From: Spirometra erinaceieuropaei
Taxonomy: Eukaryota; Platyhelminthes; Cestoda; Diphyllobothriidea; Diphyllobothriidae
Direction of reading: 5' to 3'
NCBI GenBank assembly: GCA_902702965.1
Contig: CACRXP010000172.1
Location: forward strand, 312,165-376,164
Length of the DNA: 64,000 bases
The notes under the pieces were generated by a model. The model was not told the origin of the DNA. It ran no database searches and worked only from the letters and a program-made list of their open reading frames with translations. The position numbers and the translations under genes are program-made. The stretch's first letter is position 1. Each line of letters begins with the position of its first letter. Below are positions 42,990 through 55,650 of the stretch, in pieces.

Positions 42990-44310
42990 GTGAAGAGCAA
43001 AAACAGCATCATCCCCTCGGCTGGCAAAGGTCGTTTCACAGTAGTGCTTTACAAATCTGATTACTTGGAGCAAGTTTTGAGCTGACTCGACGGCCCAAGG
43101 TTATATCAGCTTTTTCCAGATGATAAGATGAAAAATCTGATTATCCGAATGAACAGAGTCTGGCAAAACTCAGGCCAAAGTAGAGAGTCACAGGCAGGGA
43201 TTGATGTTTTATGAAACCCTGACTCTACCACAGCCCGATTTTACGGTCTGCCGAAAGTACACAAGGCAAACATACCACCTAGGGCCATCGTCTCCCTACG
43301 TGGCATTCCCACAAATGGTTTGGTAAAATGGATGCTTGCTCATTTTAGTTGCCTGAGAGAAGATTCGCCAACAAAAGAAGCTTCTGCCAATCGACTGTTT
43401 TAACGTTTAAAACATTTAGAATTACAGTCTGATGAAGCCATGGTATCTTTTGGTGTCGTTTCGCTCTTCACCTGCATTCCACAAAAATAGCAAGTGACGC
43501 TGTAAGACAATTTTGGCTGACCGCTACGGCGAGAAAGACAATCCCCGAAGTCCGAACATCTGATCGAGCCCTTACGGCATTGCCTTGAAACCTATTTTAC
43601 CTTTGGTGGACAAGTGTATAAACAGACTAACGGCACCCCCATGCGCTCTCCAATATCACTTGTGATTGGTGAATTGGTCTTTCAACGGATAGAACGCTTG
43701 GTGTTTACCAAAAAAACAGGCAAATCGAAGACTAGACTAGAACTCACATTCCCAATCCGAAAAACTGGCCACAATTTTAACTTTCAAGGAGCAAACGTTT
43801 TCAACCGGGTCACCTCAAACACAGAACGTCTCATACTTGAGGTCTTGTTCTCAGATGCCAACTTCATCAGCAAGCATCTACATATTCCTGCAGTCTAAAG
43901 CGCTATGTCACTGCATACGACATGACCAGGATAAGATGCTGCCAGGGAGCTTGAAAATGCCGAGCAAACACGGCCCATCGACTAATTTATTCAAAATGGG
44001 AACATGGGTGCAACCGACCCGCGTTAAGGTGACGACACACAACGCAGGAGGCCACCAACATTCACAAACAACGGTTAGAAGGCCGAAGCAGCGAAGGAAG
44101 AACGAAATGTGTCGGTCCAAGGCCAGCCACTTCGGCCGTTTATTAAAAATTCTGGTAGATTTTTTGCATAAGACGCCTTGATCATGGAGAGCCGGTGAAG
44201 CCCTCCGAAAGCGAAGTCGTACAAGTCCCCTGATCCGGTGAGCCCTTCAAATTTCTCAGATTATCGATCCGAATCTCTTACTTTCGCCAACCCAAATCGA
44301 ATGATTACTA
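42990..44310 (+). pseudogene. Penelope-like element, second lineage, RT with internal deletion
   Basis: Translation in the plus direction, with several stops and shifts, gives PLE blocks in order: IIPSAGKGRFTVV (cf. IVPADKGRxTVV) near 43005, ARFYGLPKVHK at about 43233 with AIVSLRGIPTNGLVKWML, motif A as DEAMVSFGVVSLFTCIP near 43431, and motif B as YKQTNGTPMRSPIS at 43617-43655. The catalytic Asp of motif A is Gly. After FQRIERLVF the sequence jumps to TGHNFNFQGANVFNRVT and ILEVLFSDANF, which belong after the GIY-YIG core. Motif C, the thumb and the endonuclease core are therefore deleted in one step near 43720. The FYGLPKVHK and GTPMxSPIS signatures separate it from the PLE at 34230-36007. 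Confidence 0.8.
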
Positions 44311-44941
44311 AAGAATACCACAAACAGCTATTATCAACGACTTGATCGGATGCATCAGTGGTTGATGCGGCCAGATTTACACATTAATATCGCGAATTGT
44401 GTTCGCCTTCACATAAAAAGTGGGAGGAGTTTCCTGTTTGCGTTTAATCTCGCATTTTATAAATCAGCATGCACATCTGCATGATGCAGTCGCAACGCAC
44501 AAAACGAGTATATTTTTAACCTTGCATAATGCAGGATGCGCAAAGATAGACAAAAGTGTTCGAGGCACAAATCCTTATCATGCACTGAAAATGCCAGTTC
44601 ATGATTTTGGGAATGGCAGTTTGATCTTTCTATAATTTTGCCCAGCGGCAGAGTAAAAAGGCGTTAAATTAGCTTTTGCGCAACGCTGAGTCCGAAGTTG
44701 TGCCAGGAAGAATAAAGTATCAGTTAGCCTACAGGTTTAACAAATATGGTTAAATGGCTTAGTCGGGGGACGACCAACAAAACACTGAAGAGGAGGCTAG
44801 CCACTCGACTGTGGATCTTGCAATATGCGTTTTGCCTTTCTTACGGTTTCTCGTTTCAAAATTTAAGTTTTAACATCTGTTGATTTTCCCATTTTTTAAA
44901 GATCCTTGAATCCAAGGAGACGTTTCATAACTGGAAACCAT
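44311..44941. other. no recognised gene
   Basis: Nothing supportable was seen. The sequence just before 44942 may belong to the tandem duplication that follows. Confidence 0.4.
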
Positions 44942-45640
44942 CGTATTCACCGAAGAGGTAGTATGCTAGTTATCATGGAGAAGTATAAGACCCCATTACA
45001 TATGCAACTGCGTTTCAGTCATGGTTGATCTGCCGTTATCCAGCCCTAAAAGTAGAAATTGTGTCACAACTTAAGCATTGAATTCGATAAAGACCCGTAT
45101 GTGAGATTCTTAAATCGCTTTACAGTCTTAAAAACCGCCCACATCTACACTAGGTAGTTAGAAAGGCACAAAGTCAAAAAGTTGCTTTGCTAATCGACGA
45201 AAATTAGGATCACTTATCTGTTAAAGCAGACTTGTGTTTGTGAGTCGTATGTAGTAACTATTTATTTCACTAGGCCAGTAACTGAAAATGAATCCTTAAT
45301 TTGAAGCATTTTCGCCCGTATTCACCGAAGAGGTAGTATGCTGGTTATCACGGAGAAGTATAAGACTCCATTACATATGCAACTGCGTTTCAGTCAGAGT
45401 TGGCCTGCCGTTAACCAGGCATAAATGTAGAACTTTTGTCATAAATAAAGCACTGGATTCGACAAAGACCCCTTGTGATATTCTAAAATCGCTCTACAGT
45501 CTTAAGAACCGCCCACATCTACATTAGGTAGTTAGAAAGGCATAAAGTAGAAAATTTACTTTGCTAATCGACGAAAATTAGGATCAGACTTGTGTTTGTA
45601 AGTCGTAAGTGGTAAATATTTATTTCACTATGCCCGCAGA
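44942..45640. repeat. tandem direct duplication, period 375 bp
   Basis: Unit 1 starts CGTATTCACCGAAGAGGTAG at 44942 and unit 2 starts with the same 20 bases at 45317. Shared blocks run through CATTACATATGCAACTGCGT, ACCGCCCACATCTACA and GCTAATCGACGAAAATTAGG to TATTTATTTCACTA. Most of each unit aligns, with scattered substitutions and a 15-20 bp indel near the 3' end. No open frame is conserved between the two units, so this is not an obvious coding duplication. Confidence 0.85.
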
Positions 45641-47819
45641 TGGGCGACCAAAATGTGTTCCCCCAGAAGCCAGCGTGCAGTCGTGTAATAATTAAGCTGG
45701 AATTGCGCAGCCCATTACTGATATTGGAATCTCGGTTAGGTGAAATTTTCGTTTGTAACACTACTGGAAAATTAGCTATCCAATATTTAACGAGTTTCAG
45801 AGGTAACGTTTGTTTCTAGTTGGAAAGAAACTTGAAGTAACCAAACACTTCCTTTTGTGGTCTGCGATGAGAAGCCCCAACCATTTTTTAGATTCAATTG
45901 TCAAGCAGTTTTATTCAGCGGCCTAGGTTTTTGGTCTCCTCTCCTTTCTGAACTTTTATAAGTGCGATCTTTATCAAAATACGACCAATGGGCGCAGTCT
46001 GAAGGGATACTTTGTATCCAAGCAAAAAACTCTAGAGGCTTTTTCAATAATTGTCTGGAGCGTTAGATTATTTAAAAAACGTAAAGGTCCACATAATGCC
46101 AGAAGATATTTGCTTCAGGGAAACGACTAGGCAAATAAAAAGGACTTGCATGTACGTTAAGCAATGCAAGTGTAACAAGAAATTAAACTTTTGCCGACTG
46201 AGTGACGTCCTGTGCCAGGTAAGAAGGCAAGGTGGATAACAGGTTATGTTTGTATATAAAATAAGTGCTTCGGTTGCGCTCATGCTAAAGACGCCACGCG
46301 CAGCTGCATAGGATAAATGTGGAACTGATGATGGAAGTAAGAGGAGCAGGTCGGTCGTCGCATAGTGGTTACGAAGTTTCAGCAAAAGTCAGAAACCTCA
46401 AGTAAAAGCGGGGAATTTTTGAAACACTCGGCTACACAAGCCTGTTAAAACGCAACCAACAAATCTTTCGACTGATGACACGTGACAGAGCGGCGTACGC
46501 AAACTTCAGCCACTTAAGTGACTGGTAAACATACAAAATCTTTTCGAAAAATATGATTAATTGGTATGAACACCCTATAGCAGGTCAGTAAGGCTGCCCT
46601 GTTTCGTTGAGTAAGAACATTACGTCAGGGAACAAATGAAATCATGTTCATTTACATGGCGAAACAACGTCTAGCCTCGATCGATGAAAACGCTGAATTC
46701 TTTCTTGAGGACGGGATACTTTTATGCTCCATTAAATGTTCTGTTGATTGCGGCATAACTTTATTTCACACTTTATGTTTCTTCCATATGGTATCCGCCG
46801 CTTTTACATGCATATTGTCTTTGCTTGTCTTCCGTGGAAGCAGATAAATTGGCAAAGTTTGCCCTTTCATTCATCATAAATGCGCAGAGTATAACACGCG
46901 TCCGCATGAAAGGGCCACAGCTATTTAAAAAGAGTTTTGCCTTTTGGGCAGGCGTTTAAGCAGAGGCGAATAAGTCAGTAAGGTTTTTGGAACTGATTAT
47001 CACTTGGCCCAATGACGAATTAATGAATACACCGTAGACTGATGATTAACATTACGGCCATCAGCGTAAACCACATTCGCGAACTGATAATAAGTAATGT
47101 TCCGAGGTTTAAACTACTCATTCAACTTCACCCGGAGGAATCATAATTTGCACCGCTAGGGTCATTTGTGGGCGTCATTACGTTTCTTGATTCACAACCC
47201 ACAGTCACTCTGGCCTAGCCAAACTTTTTTTAATTAGTTCTATGATTTCACTCTCTTTCCCATTCCTCACGTAACCGACCCTCCTAATTCAATTTTTCGA
47301 CAAACATGCAGTCCCAGTTACTTGACCTTCATACAATACTTAATAGGTGGTCGACTGCAGTCTTTAGAAAAATCGGCAAAGCTACACATTTCAGCCTGCA
47401 TTAAGGATAAAATGTGGGTTTTTGCAAGCATTATGCTGAAAACAAACATAATCTAGAAACCTTTAAATCAACTGGAAACGCGAGCTGCTCTTAAATGAGT
47501 CAGGAGTTTGGAAACCACTTGAAAGGCAGATACAACTAAAGGGAATTGGGTGCAGACGCGTTACGTCTAGATAAATGGACGGCTATTTGAAATGGGGGAA
47601 TGAATGTCCAGGAGAGCAGCGTGAAATAAACGGGTTTCCGGCTTTTTCGGCAATAGCGATCTGGGACCTGCATACGTTTCCAATTAGCGCCCCAGTAACT
47701 TGAAATTTTAATTCCAGAGGCAAAGAATTGTTAAACAAACTGACGAACATTTATCTTCTGACGCATATAATGTTTACTACGATGGGAAATATTCCAAATC
47801 CGTGGGCTAGGATTTGCAG
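45641..47819. other. no recognised gene
   Basis: AT-rich. A 105-codon minus frame at 46068-46385 has no recognised domain. Confidence 0.4.
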
Positions 47820-47928
47820 ACACTGTCCACTTGAAAGAAGAAATCTGGAAATTTTTGTTCGTCTTGGATCGTCGACGAAGACCGTCTGCAGTCATCTGCA
47901 TAGCCAAGAGCAATCAAAAATCGAGAAG
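47820..47928 (+). CDS. candidate internal exon, unknown protein
   Basis: An acceptor GGATTTGCAG is followed by 109 nt (1 nt plus 36 codons) ending at AAG|GTAAGC, a strong donor. The peptide includes HCPLERRNLEIFVRLGSS and HSQEQSKIEK. The polypyrimidine tract is weak. The R1 copy at 47978 starts 50 bp into the presumed intron. No family is recognised. Confidence 0.28.
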
Positions 47929-47977
47929 GTAAGCCAACATCTCCGTCAAGAGGACTATTTAAATTGGGCCGTACTTA

Positions 47978-48874
47978 TAGTAGATGCATCATTTCATTAA
48001 ATGATGACTAAAATTCTGAAATGTCTTTTTATTTCGAAAAGATCACCTATGTACGGTTGTCTTGTTAATTATCATGTCGCATAAGATATGACAGTCACGT
48101 CAGGTTTTCGGATTTCGGACGAGTTCCATTCTGCCCGCCTGCGTCGACTACTTCAGTAGTATGGCCTGGCCCGGATTTCCAATGTCCTTATCCACAAAAA
48201 ATATCCCCTGTTTTGTTCATTTGGTGGCGGAACATGTCTCCTTTAAATTTCACACTGGGGAAAAGCTTATCTTTCGACTTTGAAAGGCTTCTAACTGGGA
48301 GATTTTTTAAGACCGCGAAATGCAACATCGCATCTGCATGTTGAATAATGGTGCTTATAAAGTGGACGACATGGTCCACATCCATCACAAAATTTGATGA
48401 GCCCAATATATATTCTTTATAGCAACATACAGAGATATATGATTTTTCATGCGCTCAAATCCCACAGCCTGTAGTTCCTTAAGCCTGAATGCAAGTGTAA
48501 CGGCATGTCGGGCTCACAATAATTCAGAAAAAAAAGAGTTTTGGAACCGAAATATGCCCCTTTCCATGTATAAAATTTAAAGTGTACGAAAGTTGTTACT
48601 AGCTAAGCACCAGGAAAAGTATTTTCACACCTTTTCTGCGAGATATAAATGTGTTAGGGCAAAGGAAATCTAGGTTAAAATCCGTAATACGTAACTAGTC
48701 TCTTTTTGTGGAGCATGTTTAACAAACGTGGTCGAAAGAGGGCTCGTTCGATAGCCGGCATCCTGGCGTGACTTATACACTCTGCGACAGGAAAATCAAG
48801 ATGACAACCCTAATTAAGTAATCTTTTCGATTTGAAAAGGCATCTGGTAATTCCAATCAAGGTTTCATCTACTG
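47978..48874. repeat. R1 fold-back repeat with TA on both sides
   Basis: It starts TAGTAGATGCATCATTTCAT (one base off CAGT at the tip) preceded by TA, and ends CATCTACTG followed by TA (48875-48876). Both arms and the centre are present, 897 bp with small deletions. This copy is the best support for a TA target-site duplication in the family. Confidence 0.8.
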
Positions 48875-50685
48875 TATAATCTATTTATACAGGCATCATA
48901 CAAGGCATGATTCACCTTGTGATTTTAGTCAGTACAAAGCATTCAGTCAAAGTTTTATTTGTTTAAGCCTGTTCTGCTGGGTAGTGGTGCGTAAGTCATA
49001 TTTTTACCGATTCCTGAAGAATTCCAGCCGAAAGTAACTGCGCAGTCAGCAACTGCTTGGTCAGGCATGTGAGTGAAATAAATCGCAGGACAGACCTCAC
49101 ATTGGGAAGTGCCCGCGTTTTGCGTGCTAAATCATTATGAGCGGGCATTCGTAGGCAAATATCGAAGAATTAACTCAAATAAAACATATTAAGTGTTTTT
49201 TTATGTGAGTCTATGCGTTTTCAGTCATTTAAATTGTTTGCGTGTGGTTATGAACATACATGAATGATTGTTCTTAAAGTTATAATGAAATAAGACGAGT
49301 GAAGTTTGCTAAGAATAGAAGGTGCACAAGTTAAGAACAGGGCTATCAAAGCGATGTTTAAAGTCCTGACGTGAACCCTTTTTTTAAGGGTGCGATCTTT
49401 GTTTTTGATAATGTATAAAAAGGATGAAAATAAATAAGAATTCACGATTTAACGCCAAGCCGGACTTTTGAACCATGTGCAAAAACCCATGATTCTTCAT
49501 GCTTTGTGTGAGTTGGTTTTCAATTCTTGAGCAGTTGCTCATTAACTTTTAGCAGTCCAGAGTCCAAAGCTGAATACCTATGACATAAATTTCCATGCCC
49601 TTTCCCAGCACGACACATTTTAAGAAGTGAAACGCGAAAAGAATACATGACAGATGTGTGGGAATTTTGGGACAAATGTAAAGAATGCTATGGCGGGCCG
49701 AATGAGTAGGATTTTCCCGGACACTGGTAAAGCTGTCGGCAATTTTATGCAACACTCACACGCCTGCAAGCATAGGCTCTAAACGGACCTAGCATTTTAC
49801 GCACACGCGGTCGTATAGAATGCCTTTAACGGACAAAACAAATAGGCAAAAATCCAGCGTCCTCGATACAAATTTAAAGAAACTGTTGTACATATGCTTA
49901 TATGTGGAGTAAGCTGCCTCCTCCTCTCCTCCTACTTTTTTTACCTTTCTGTATAACACACACCTGTCGACCTACAGTCGTTTAATATAACACAAAGCAA
50001 AAAAATTAGCTCAGACTCTTTGTCTTGTGATCCATACGGTAAAGGTGACCTTTAACGGAGGAGTCTATTTGCTCAGATGTTTCCAGAAGGTCCTTAACGG
50101 ACATGACCTAATTTATACAGAGAGGAGGCCTACTGAACACTTTTGAATAGTGTATCCACTGCATGAAGCCTAGTCATTGAAACCAGTGGTTTACTTAACT
50201 AGTCTCACATGCAGTCGCACGCTTCCTTTCCGTTAAAATGCGAGTTTTCGGTCGGAAAACCTCCGAGAAAAAGCCAAAGATCAAAAATGATTTCCCGTTA
50301 TTTCAATAAGTCCAAGTACACTAATTAGCACTGTAACTCATGGAGATTTGCGTTCGGCATGGAACGGTCAGCAAGATCCAAATTTCGTCACACTTTGACT
50401 CTTACATTGACGCACTTTGGCCATCCAGCTAACTTTCCCTACTGACAAGGAAAAATTACAGTGCTAACACTTATGGCAGACTGATAAAGCTACCATATGT
50501 GTACATATTGGCGTCGTTTAGCATATTCACCTAAAGTGCCTTTGGACTTAGGTCAAACAGTTGTGCCCCTGTAGCCTAACGATTTCGTCAGGCTGGATTT
50601 GAACCGTGTTCAAATATCCAGTGATGATGCGCTGAACCCCCACTTAATTTAGCCAATCTTGTGTTCAGAAGCCAACCTTGAAGAT
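48875..50685. other. no recognised gene
   Basis: AT-rich, without supportable features up to the assembly gap. Confidence 0.4.
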
Positions 50686-51054
50686 NNNNNNNNNNNNNNN
50701 NNNNNNNNNNNNNNNNNNNNNNNNNNNNNNNNNNNNNNNNNNNNNNNNNNNNNNNNNNNNNNNNNNNNNNNNNNNNNNNNNNNNNNNNNNNNNNNNNNNN
50801 NNNNNNNNNNNNNNNNNNNNNNNNNNNNNNNNNNNNNNNNNNNNNNNNNNNNNNNNNNNNNNNNNNNNNNNNNNNNNNNNNNNNNNNNNNNNNNNNNNNN
50901 NNNNNNNNNNNNNNNNNNNNNNNNNNNNNNNNNNNNNNNNNNNNNNNNNNNNNNNNNNNNNNNNNNNNNNNNNNNNNNNNNNNNNNNNNNNNNNNNNNNN
51001 NNNNNNNNNNNNNNNNNNNNNNNNNNNNNNNNNNNNNNNNNNNNNNNNNNNNNN
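50686..51054. other. assembly gap (369 N)
   Basis: A run of 369 undetermined bases. The open frames that appear to span it are meaningless. Confidence 1.
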
Positions 51055-51159
51055 CATACTGTAGTAACTAAGATAACTTAAGTTGATTTTATTGGGATAC
51101 TTAGTATTTCAACGTTACTTAAATAATCTATTTGCATCGGGAGCGCATTTTTGTACAGA

Positions 51160-51290
51160 TGTCATATGGGCTTCGTGCGCTTTTACAATGGGCGTGTACC
51201 ATGTCGTGCACTTCGTAAGTACTAAAAGTAAACAAACAGGTATCATGCTCCACCGTGCAAAATCCCGCAGTTGCGGCGATTCGTGATGAC
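51160..51290. repeat. R1 repeat, centre fragment, inverted
   Basis: The plus-strand translation GVYHVVHFVSTKSKQTGIML resembles the minus-strand translation DVDHVVHFISTIIQHADAML of the R1 centre at 48310-48400, and the bases align. Only the centre and some arm sequence remain; the rest may lie in the gap. Confidence 0.5.
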
Positions 51291-51903
51291 ATATTTGCAC
51301 ATTAGATTGCCCATATCATGGCCTGTGTGCAAATGCAGTTCTGAGAGTACTTGTACTTTGGCCATGAGCAATTAGCTTTCACGAGACATGGTAATACAGA
51401 AAGCGCTATAGTCAGTGTCATCTGCGCTAACTCCATTTTAGAAGCATACGCTGCAAGCCTGTGTACGCCTGAAAATGACTGAAACGACATAAGGACGGGG
51501 TTTTAAAATTTCTCATAGTTCATTCTTGCACTGAAGCATTTTGAGTTTCAGATCGTCCCTGAAATATCAGTAGATATCCCACAATTTTCGAGTTTTCATT
51601 GAATTGCCCATAAAGATGAATTCTGTGCGGTGTTTGTGAAAACCCTTAAAATAATATATTCCTAGCAAGGGTATACTGAAATAGAGTGCCCAAACATTCT
51701 AGCTAGTGCAGATGGCCGCGAGGGTCAGATTTTTAGACTCACGAAAAGAGGAAACCTCATCGCCGTGAAAAAGAAATATACACAAAGAAAGTCACTAACG
51801 AATATGCTTTACATCAGTTCAAAATCTTTATATAATAAGTTAACTCTTTAAAAGGTTATTTACCAGATTAGTTTACAGGCGGATTTTTGGATAATATTAT
51901 TAC

Positions 51904-52030
51904 CGGCAAGGAAAAGGGTAACCGAAATGGCCATTTCTGGCTTATTAACCGGCGTCGGGCAGTCATACTCAACCCCCCAGTGTGGGACACCTGGGCCTCG
52001 AACTCGCGACCTATATTATGCGCTGCTGGG
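51904..52030 (-). repeat. tRNA-derived SINE, minus member of a head-to-head pair
   Basis: CCATTTCTGGCTTATTAACC then GGCGTCGGGCAGTCATACTC and GGCCTCGAACTCGCGACC form the inverted SINE with its B box. Its head meets the head of the next copy at about 52030. Confidence 0.75.
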
Positions 52031-52285
52031 TCCGTGTCCCAGTGGTTAGGGGCTTTTGATTTCTAACTAACAGGTCGCGCGATCAAGCCTCGGTTGTTCC
52101 ACATTTCGGGGCTGGGTATGCTTGGCTGACGACGGCTATAAAGCCCCAAATGGCCATTCCAGTCTTCCTTGTTTTTGTCGGCGCTGCGGCGCGGCTGCTG
52201 GTTGGCCTCAAGAGAGAGGTCGTAAGACACAACGAAACGAATGAGTTCCATAAGAACGATCGGTGGGCGCCCCTCTACCATTGGA
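52031..52285 (+). repeat. tRNA-derived SINE, plus member of a head-to-head pair
   Basis: A-box-like TGTCCCAGTGG (52035-52045), the ACTAACAGGTCGCGCGATCA B-box region, GGCTGACGACGGCTATAAAG, CCATTCCAGTCTTCCTTG and the full tail GAACGATCGGTGGGCGCCCC then TCTACCATTGG. A near-complete copy. Confidence 0.8.
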
Positions 52286-54944
52286 TCTCTGCATACTTTA
52301 CTTTTCCCAGGGCAATGTCAAGGTAGCATAGAACGTTTAGTCGGCTTATTTCAAATTTATGAAAAACGATAATGATGTCACTGCTGCAAACGTTATAAGT
52401 TACTTTCCTCTCTATATTTAGGCCTTTCTGTTATATTTGCCCACTTAAGGACTCTGTTCGAGGACTATAAATGCACACCAGGTTTTTCATATAAATCCTA
52501 AGCCTGAAAACTGCTATTTTTCTGCCCGTTTAGTTTTACATTTCGCCTTAGTGGAAAATAAGCAGTACAAACAACTTTGCTATATGCTTAAAAGTCAACA
52601 CAACCACTTAGGGAAGGCCTTGCCGCAGTAAGTTAGTGAATATCCGCAAACGGCAGGAAAATGTTAGAATAATTAGAAAAATAATTACCCATAGGCGTTA
52701 TTACGGCACTCTAAGGAGCACAATCACACAGATTTGTAAACCTCACCAGTAAGATGCCTATCTTCCTGAAAATCACCTGCTTCCTTACGTCCTCTTCCAT
52801 CCTATTTATAGAGAAAAAAATCAACTTTCAAATGTTACAAATTTCGTTTGTTAAACGTCTCGTTTTTATATTATTTTAGTAGAATACGCATGAATGCCCA
52901 AACGTAGTTTACAAAAACTCTTAAAATAGGGAACTGCCCAAACGCAAGGTAATGTAGAATTCTGTCCAAATTTGCAAACATTTTGACTGATAAAACTATT
53001 TCCAAACATATTGCATATGCAGGAAGGACATTCTTCGGAACTGTCTGCGGGAGCAAATAAAACGTGCAACATTTTAGGCGCCTAAAATTGATTATCCCAG
53101 ATTTCGTCATCTTGTTTCATGACTGTGACTACATACTATATGGTCTCATTGGTGAGATCAATAAGTGATAATCAATTAGTGGACATTCTAACTAACAAAA
53201 TTTAATGATTTATAATTTTTCCGCAAAGATACGATGAGCCTTTTTTCGGAGATGGAATTGGTCGAGTTTTGGGATGTCTGTGAAACATCGCGAGTTTCAT
53301 CTTTTAGCAAAGAACATATAGGGAGTAAACCAAAACACCTTGTCCGTTTAGGCATGTTTCGGAGTGTTTTCATCGTAAAGGCAATCCTCGTCTTCCTTAT
53401 TTTTGTTTTTCGTGTTGGGTACCTTTCCATCATTATCAACATGCTGTGAAATGACTGCATAAATATACACTCTACTATAACAGATGCGACTTATTGGCAT
53501 TCCAAACGTCTGGTTAACTGGAATGAACGTCCACAAAAATATTTTAACAAGTGCTAGAAATTCCAAATCATCATTTTGCACGGAATCATCTCATGGTTAC
53601 TTAGGTCTCGAACGTAAGAGGTTTTTAAGAACATAGAGTTTCTTGCTGATGCTACTGCTGCTTTTGAGCTCCTAAACCGTCTAAACAAATAAATTGGCAC
53701 TTTTAAAGAAAAAGACGAAATATATGTTTCATTTTTGAACCTGACATGATTATTCGTCACCTGCCTCCTCTGATAAGCGTGGGGGGAATTAAACCCTCAT
53801 TTGGCAATGGCTGCTTTGGTTAACCTTTTCTGTATAGAATAAGGCCCTATACTTGGAGGACGGGCAGATCCTAAGATGGGATATGCGGTAGCTATTAGAA
53901 CAGGAAATGTCTCATATGCGAAGAACGTTTACTTCCGTCCCAAAACGCTCAATTTTAGTAGTTGCAATAACCCATACATATTCAGAGGGAGAGGAAAGCT
54001 ATTTGCTTAATATGTATGTAAAGTATGCAACGTTTTCGGTCCACTGAACCGACGCAGTGAAGTTGAAATTGAGTTGTTTCATGGGTTTAGCTACATATCG
54101 TATAGGACAGAAATTTAGCTGACGTCCGGCAATAACCGGATCTCATAGCCGAATGTCCACGTTCTTTTCTGAAAACGGCAGAAGTTTGGGTTTTATTTTA
54201 GGGTATGTAGCAGAATGCCACCCTAAATTATTCGTTCTTTCTAACACCCGTGCAACCAAAGAAATGGCCTTAAATCGTATCCCCTTTTTACTCTCCTCAG
54301 AAGTCAATGTATTTACTTAACTCAAACCTTTTGGCATGAAGCCTTCTAGACGCAATACTAAATTTGATATGAATATGTTGGTCAGAATCCATCAGCCTCA
54401 GAGGCATAAACATGCAATATGCTCCCAAACCATCAACGTTCTCATTAACATCATGAACAACATTCACTAATGACGTTGACGTGGTGTAAGGGATTGCTTA
54501 TATTCCAGTATAACTGATCAGCACCTTAAGCTTCCTAAGATACATAGCGGTTAAATAAGGATGGTAAAGGATCTACCTGGCAATTAATCCGCCCTGAGTC
54601 AAAAAGAGGTTTCCCTTATTCGGGATTTGAAAGGAAGATAAGGACCTCTGCCGGAGATGAGCTTTAACCCAGCTTCGACTTATTAGAAACTCAGATAACG
54701 GTCCCTAACCTCAGTAGGCGGATTGGTACAGCACTCAGTATGTCCAACGTTTCCAGGCTAATGCTGTCGACAGCGTCTTTGACTCTGTCACTTACACTGG
54801 GTTTTATGGGATTGGATAGTCTTGATATGTTCAAGTCATTTTTTATTGTAGTCTAGCCATATTGTTACTCATTTTCCAGCATCTTAACAATGGATGAGCT
54901 CACCCTCGTGCTCTCCAGCTCTCTTCAACCGCACGGCCACTACG
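52286..54944. other. no recognised gene
   Basis: AT-rich. Open frames near 52866-53760 on both strands have no recognised domains. Confidence 0.4.
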
Positions 54945-55290
54945 CTTAGAAACGACCAACCAAGGCATCTCTGTTGAAAGCTATGGGAGTTCGACCGTCG
55001 TGTCCGACAATGTCCGCCGGGTGCTCCACGGCAGGGTGAGAGCGGGCACGGTGACCTGTGCGTGAATAAGTTTATACTGAGAGAAGACTTGCGTAGTGCC
55101 CACCGCACTCTCCCCTCCTCTCCCGCCTGATCACGATGTCAAGACATCGTCAGGAAGACCGGGGGGCGGGAGAGGCCGCAGGCGGCGGGCACGGTTGGAT
55201 CCGCGCCTAGACATACCACCTCTACCCCTGGTCCTCAACAAACACTTGACCTGGATTTTGAGCAACAACAAAAATGAATCAGAAATCGGA
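54945..55290 (-). repeat. R2 GC-rich repeat
   Basis: In reverse complement: CAGGTCAAGTGTTTGTTGAG, GACCAGGGGTAGAGGTGGTA, the GCCGCCTGCGGCCTCTCCC block, and the ending GGAGCACCCGGCGGACATTG then TCGGACACGACGG. The overlapping open frames are by-products. Confidence 0.75.
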
Positions 55291-55317
55291 GAGGATGACA
55301 CACAATTAACCGGCCTT

Positions 55318-55435
55318 CATGCACAGCGGGAGCGCGTACGCATCAGACGGCAGGGATCCAGGTGTCAGAGACCTGTCGGCTTTGGGGACCATGGCTTGCT
55401 GAATCATGGCATAGCAGACCCACGCAATTCTTAAA
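55318..55435 (+). repeat. R4 repeat next to R2
   Basis: CATGCACAGCGGGAGCGCGT through TGGCATAGCAGACCCACGCA is homologous to 19310-19430. Relative to the neighbouring R2 it is in the opposite arrangement. Confidence 0.45.
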
Positions 55436-55489
55436 ACCCTAGCCAAATGTACATATATAAATCTTGTATCATTCACCAACGGTTGGTAG

Positions 55490-55650
55490 CTGTGTTGCCC
55501 ATACGGGAAATCATGAAACATGTGTATACAATGAATACCTGTCAACAGCTTGCGAATACTGCACGGTTATTCCGACAAATTTGATGGATTTCAATTCAAG
55601 TATTCATACAAACTTTCAAATTGAGCCTGCAAAACTCCATTGCTAGTGAT
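55490..55650 (+). repeat. R3 repeat with conserved translation
   Basis: The plus-strand frame NEYLSTACEYCTVIPTNLMD resembles the minus-strand translation at 12410-12573 (CLLAAWEYCTIIPLKLMN). It ends with a TAG shortly after the shared block. Function unknown. Confidence 0.45.

Noticed and set aside
45317..45640. CRISPR-like or satellite array
   Set aside because: Only two units of about 350 bp, diverged and directly adjacent; the genome is eukaryotic.
50659..51081. Open frames of 128-140 codons
   Set aside because: They consist of the N gap.
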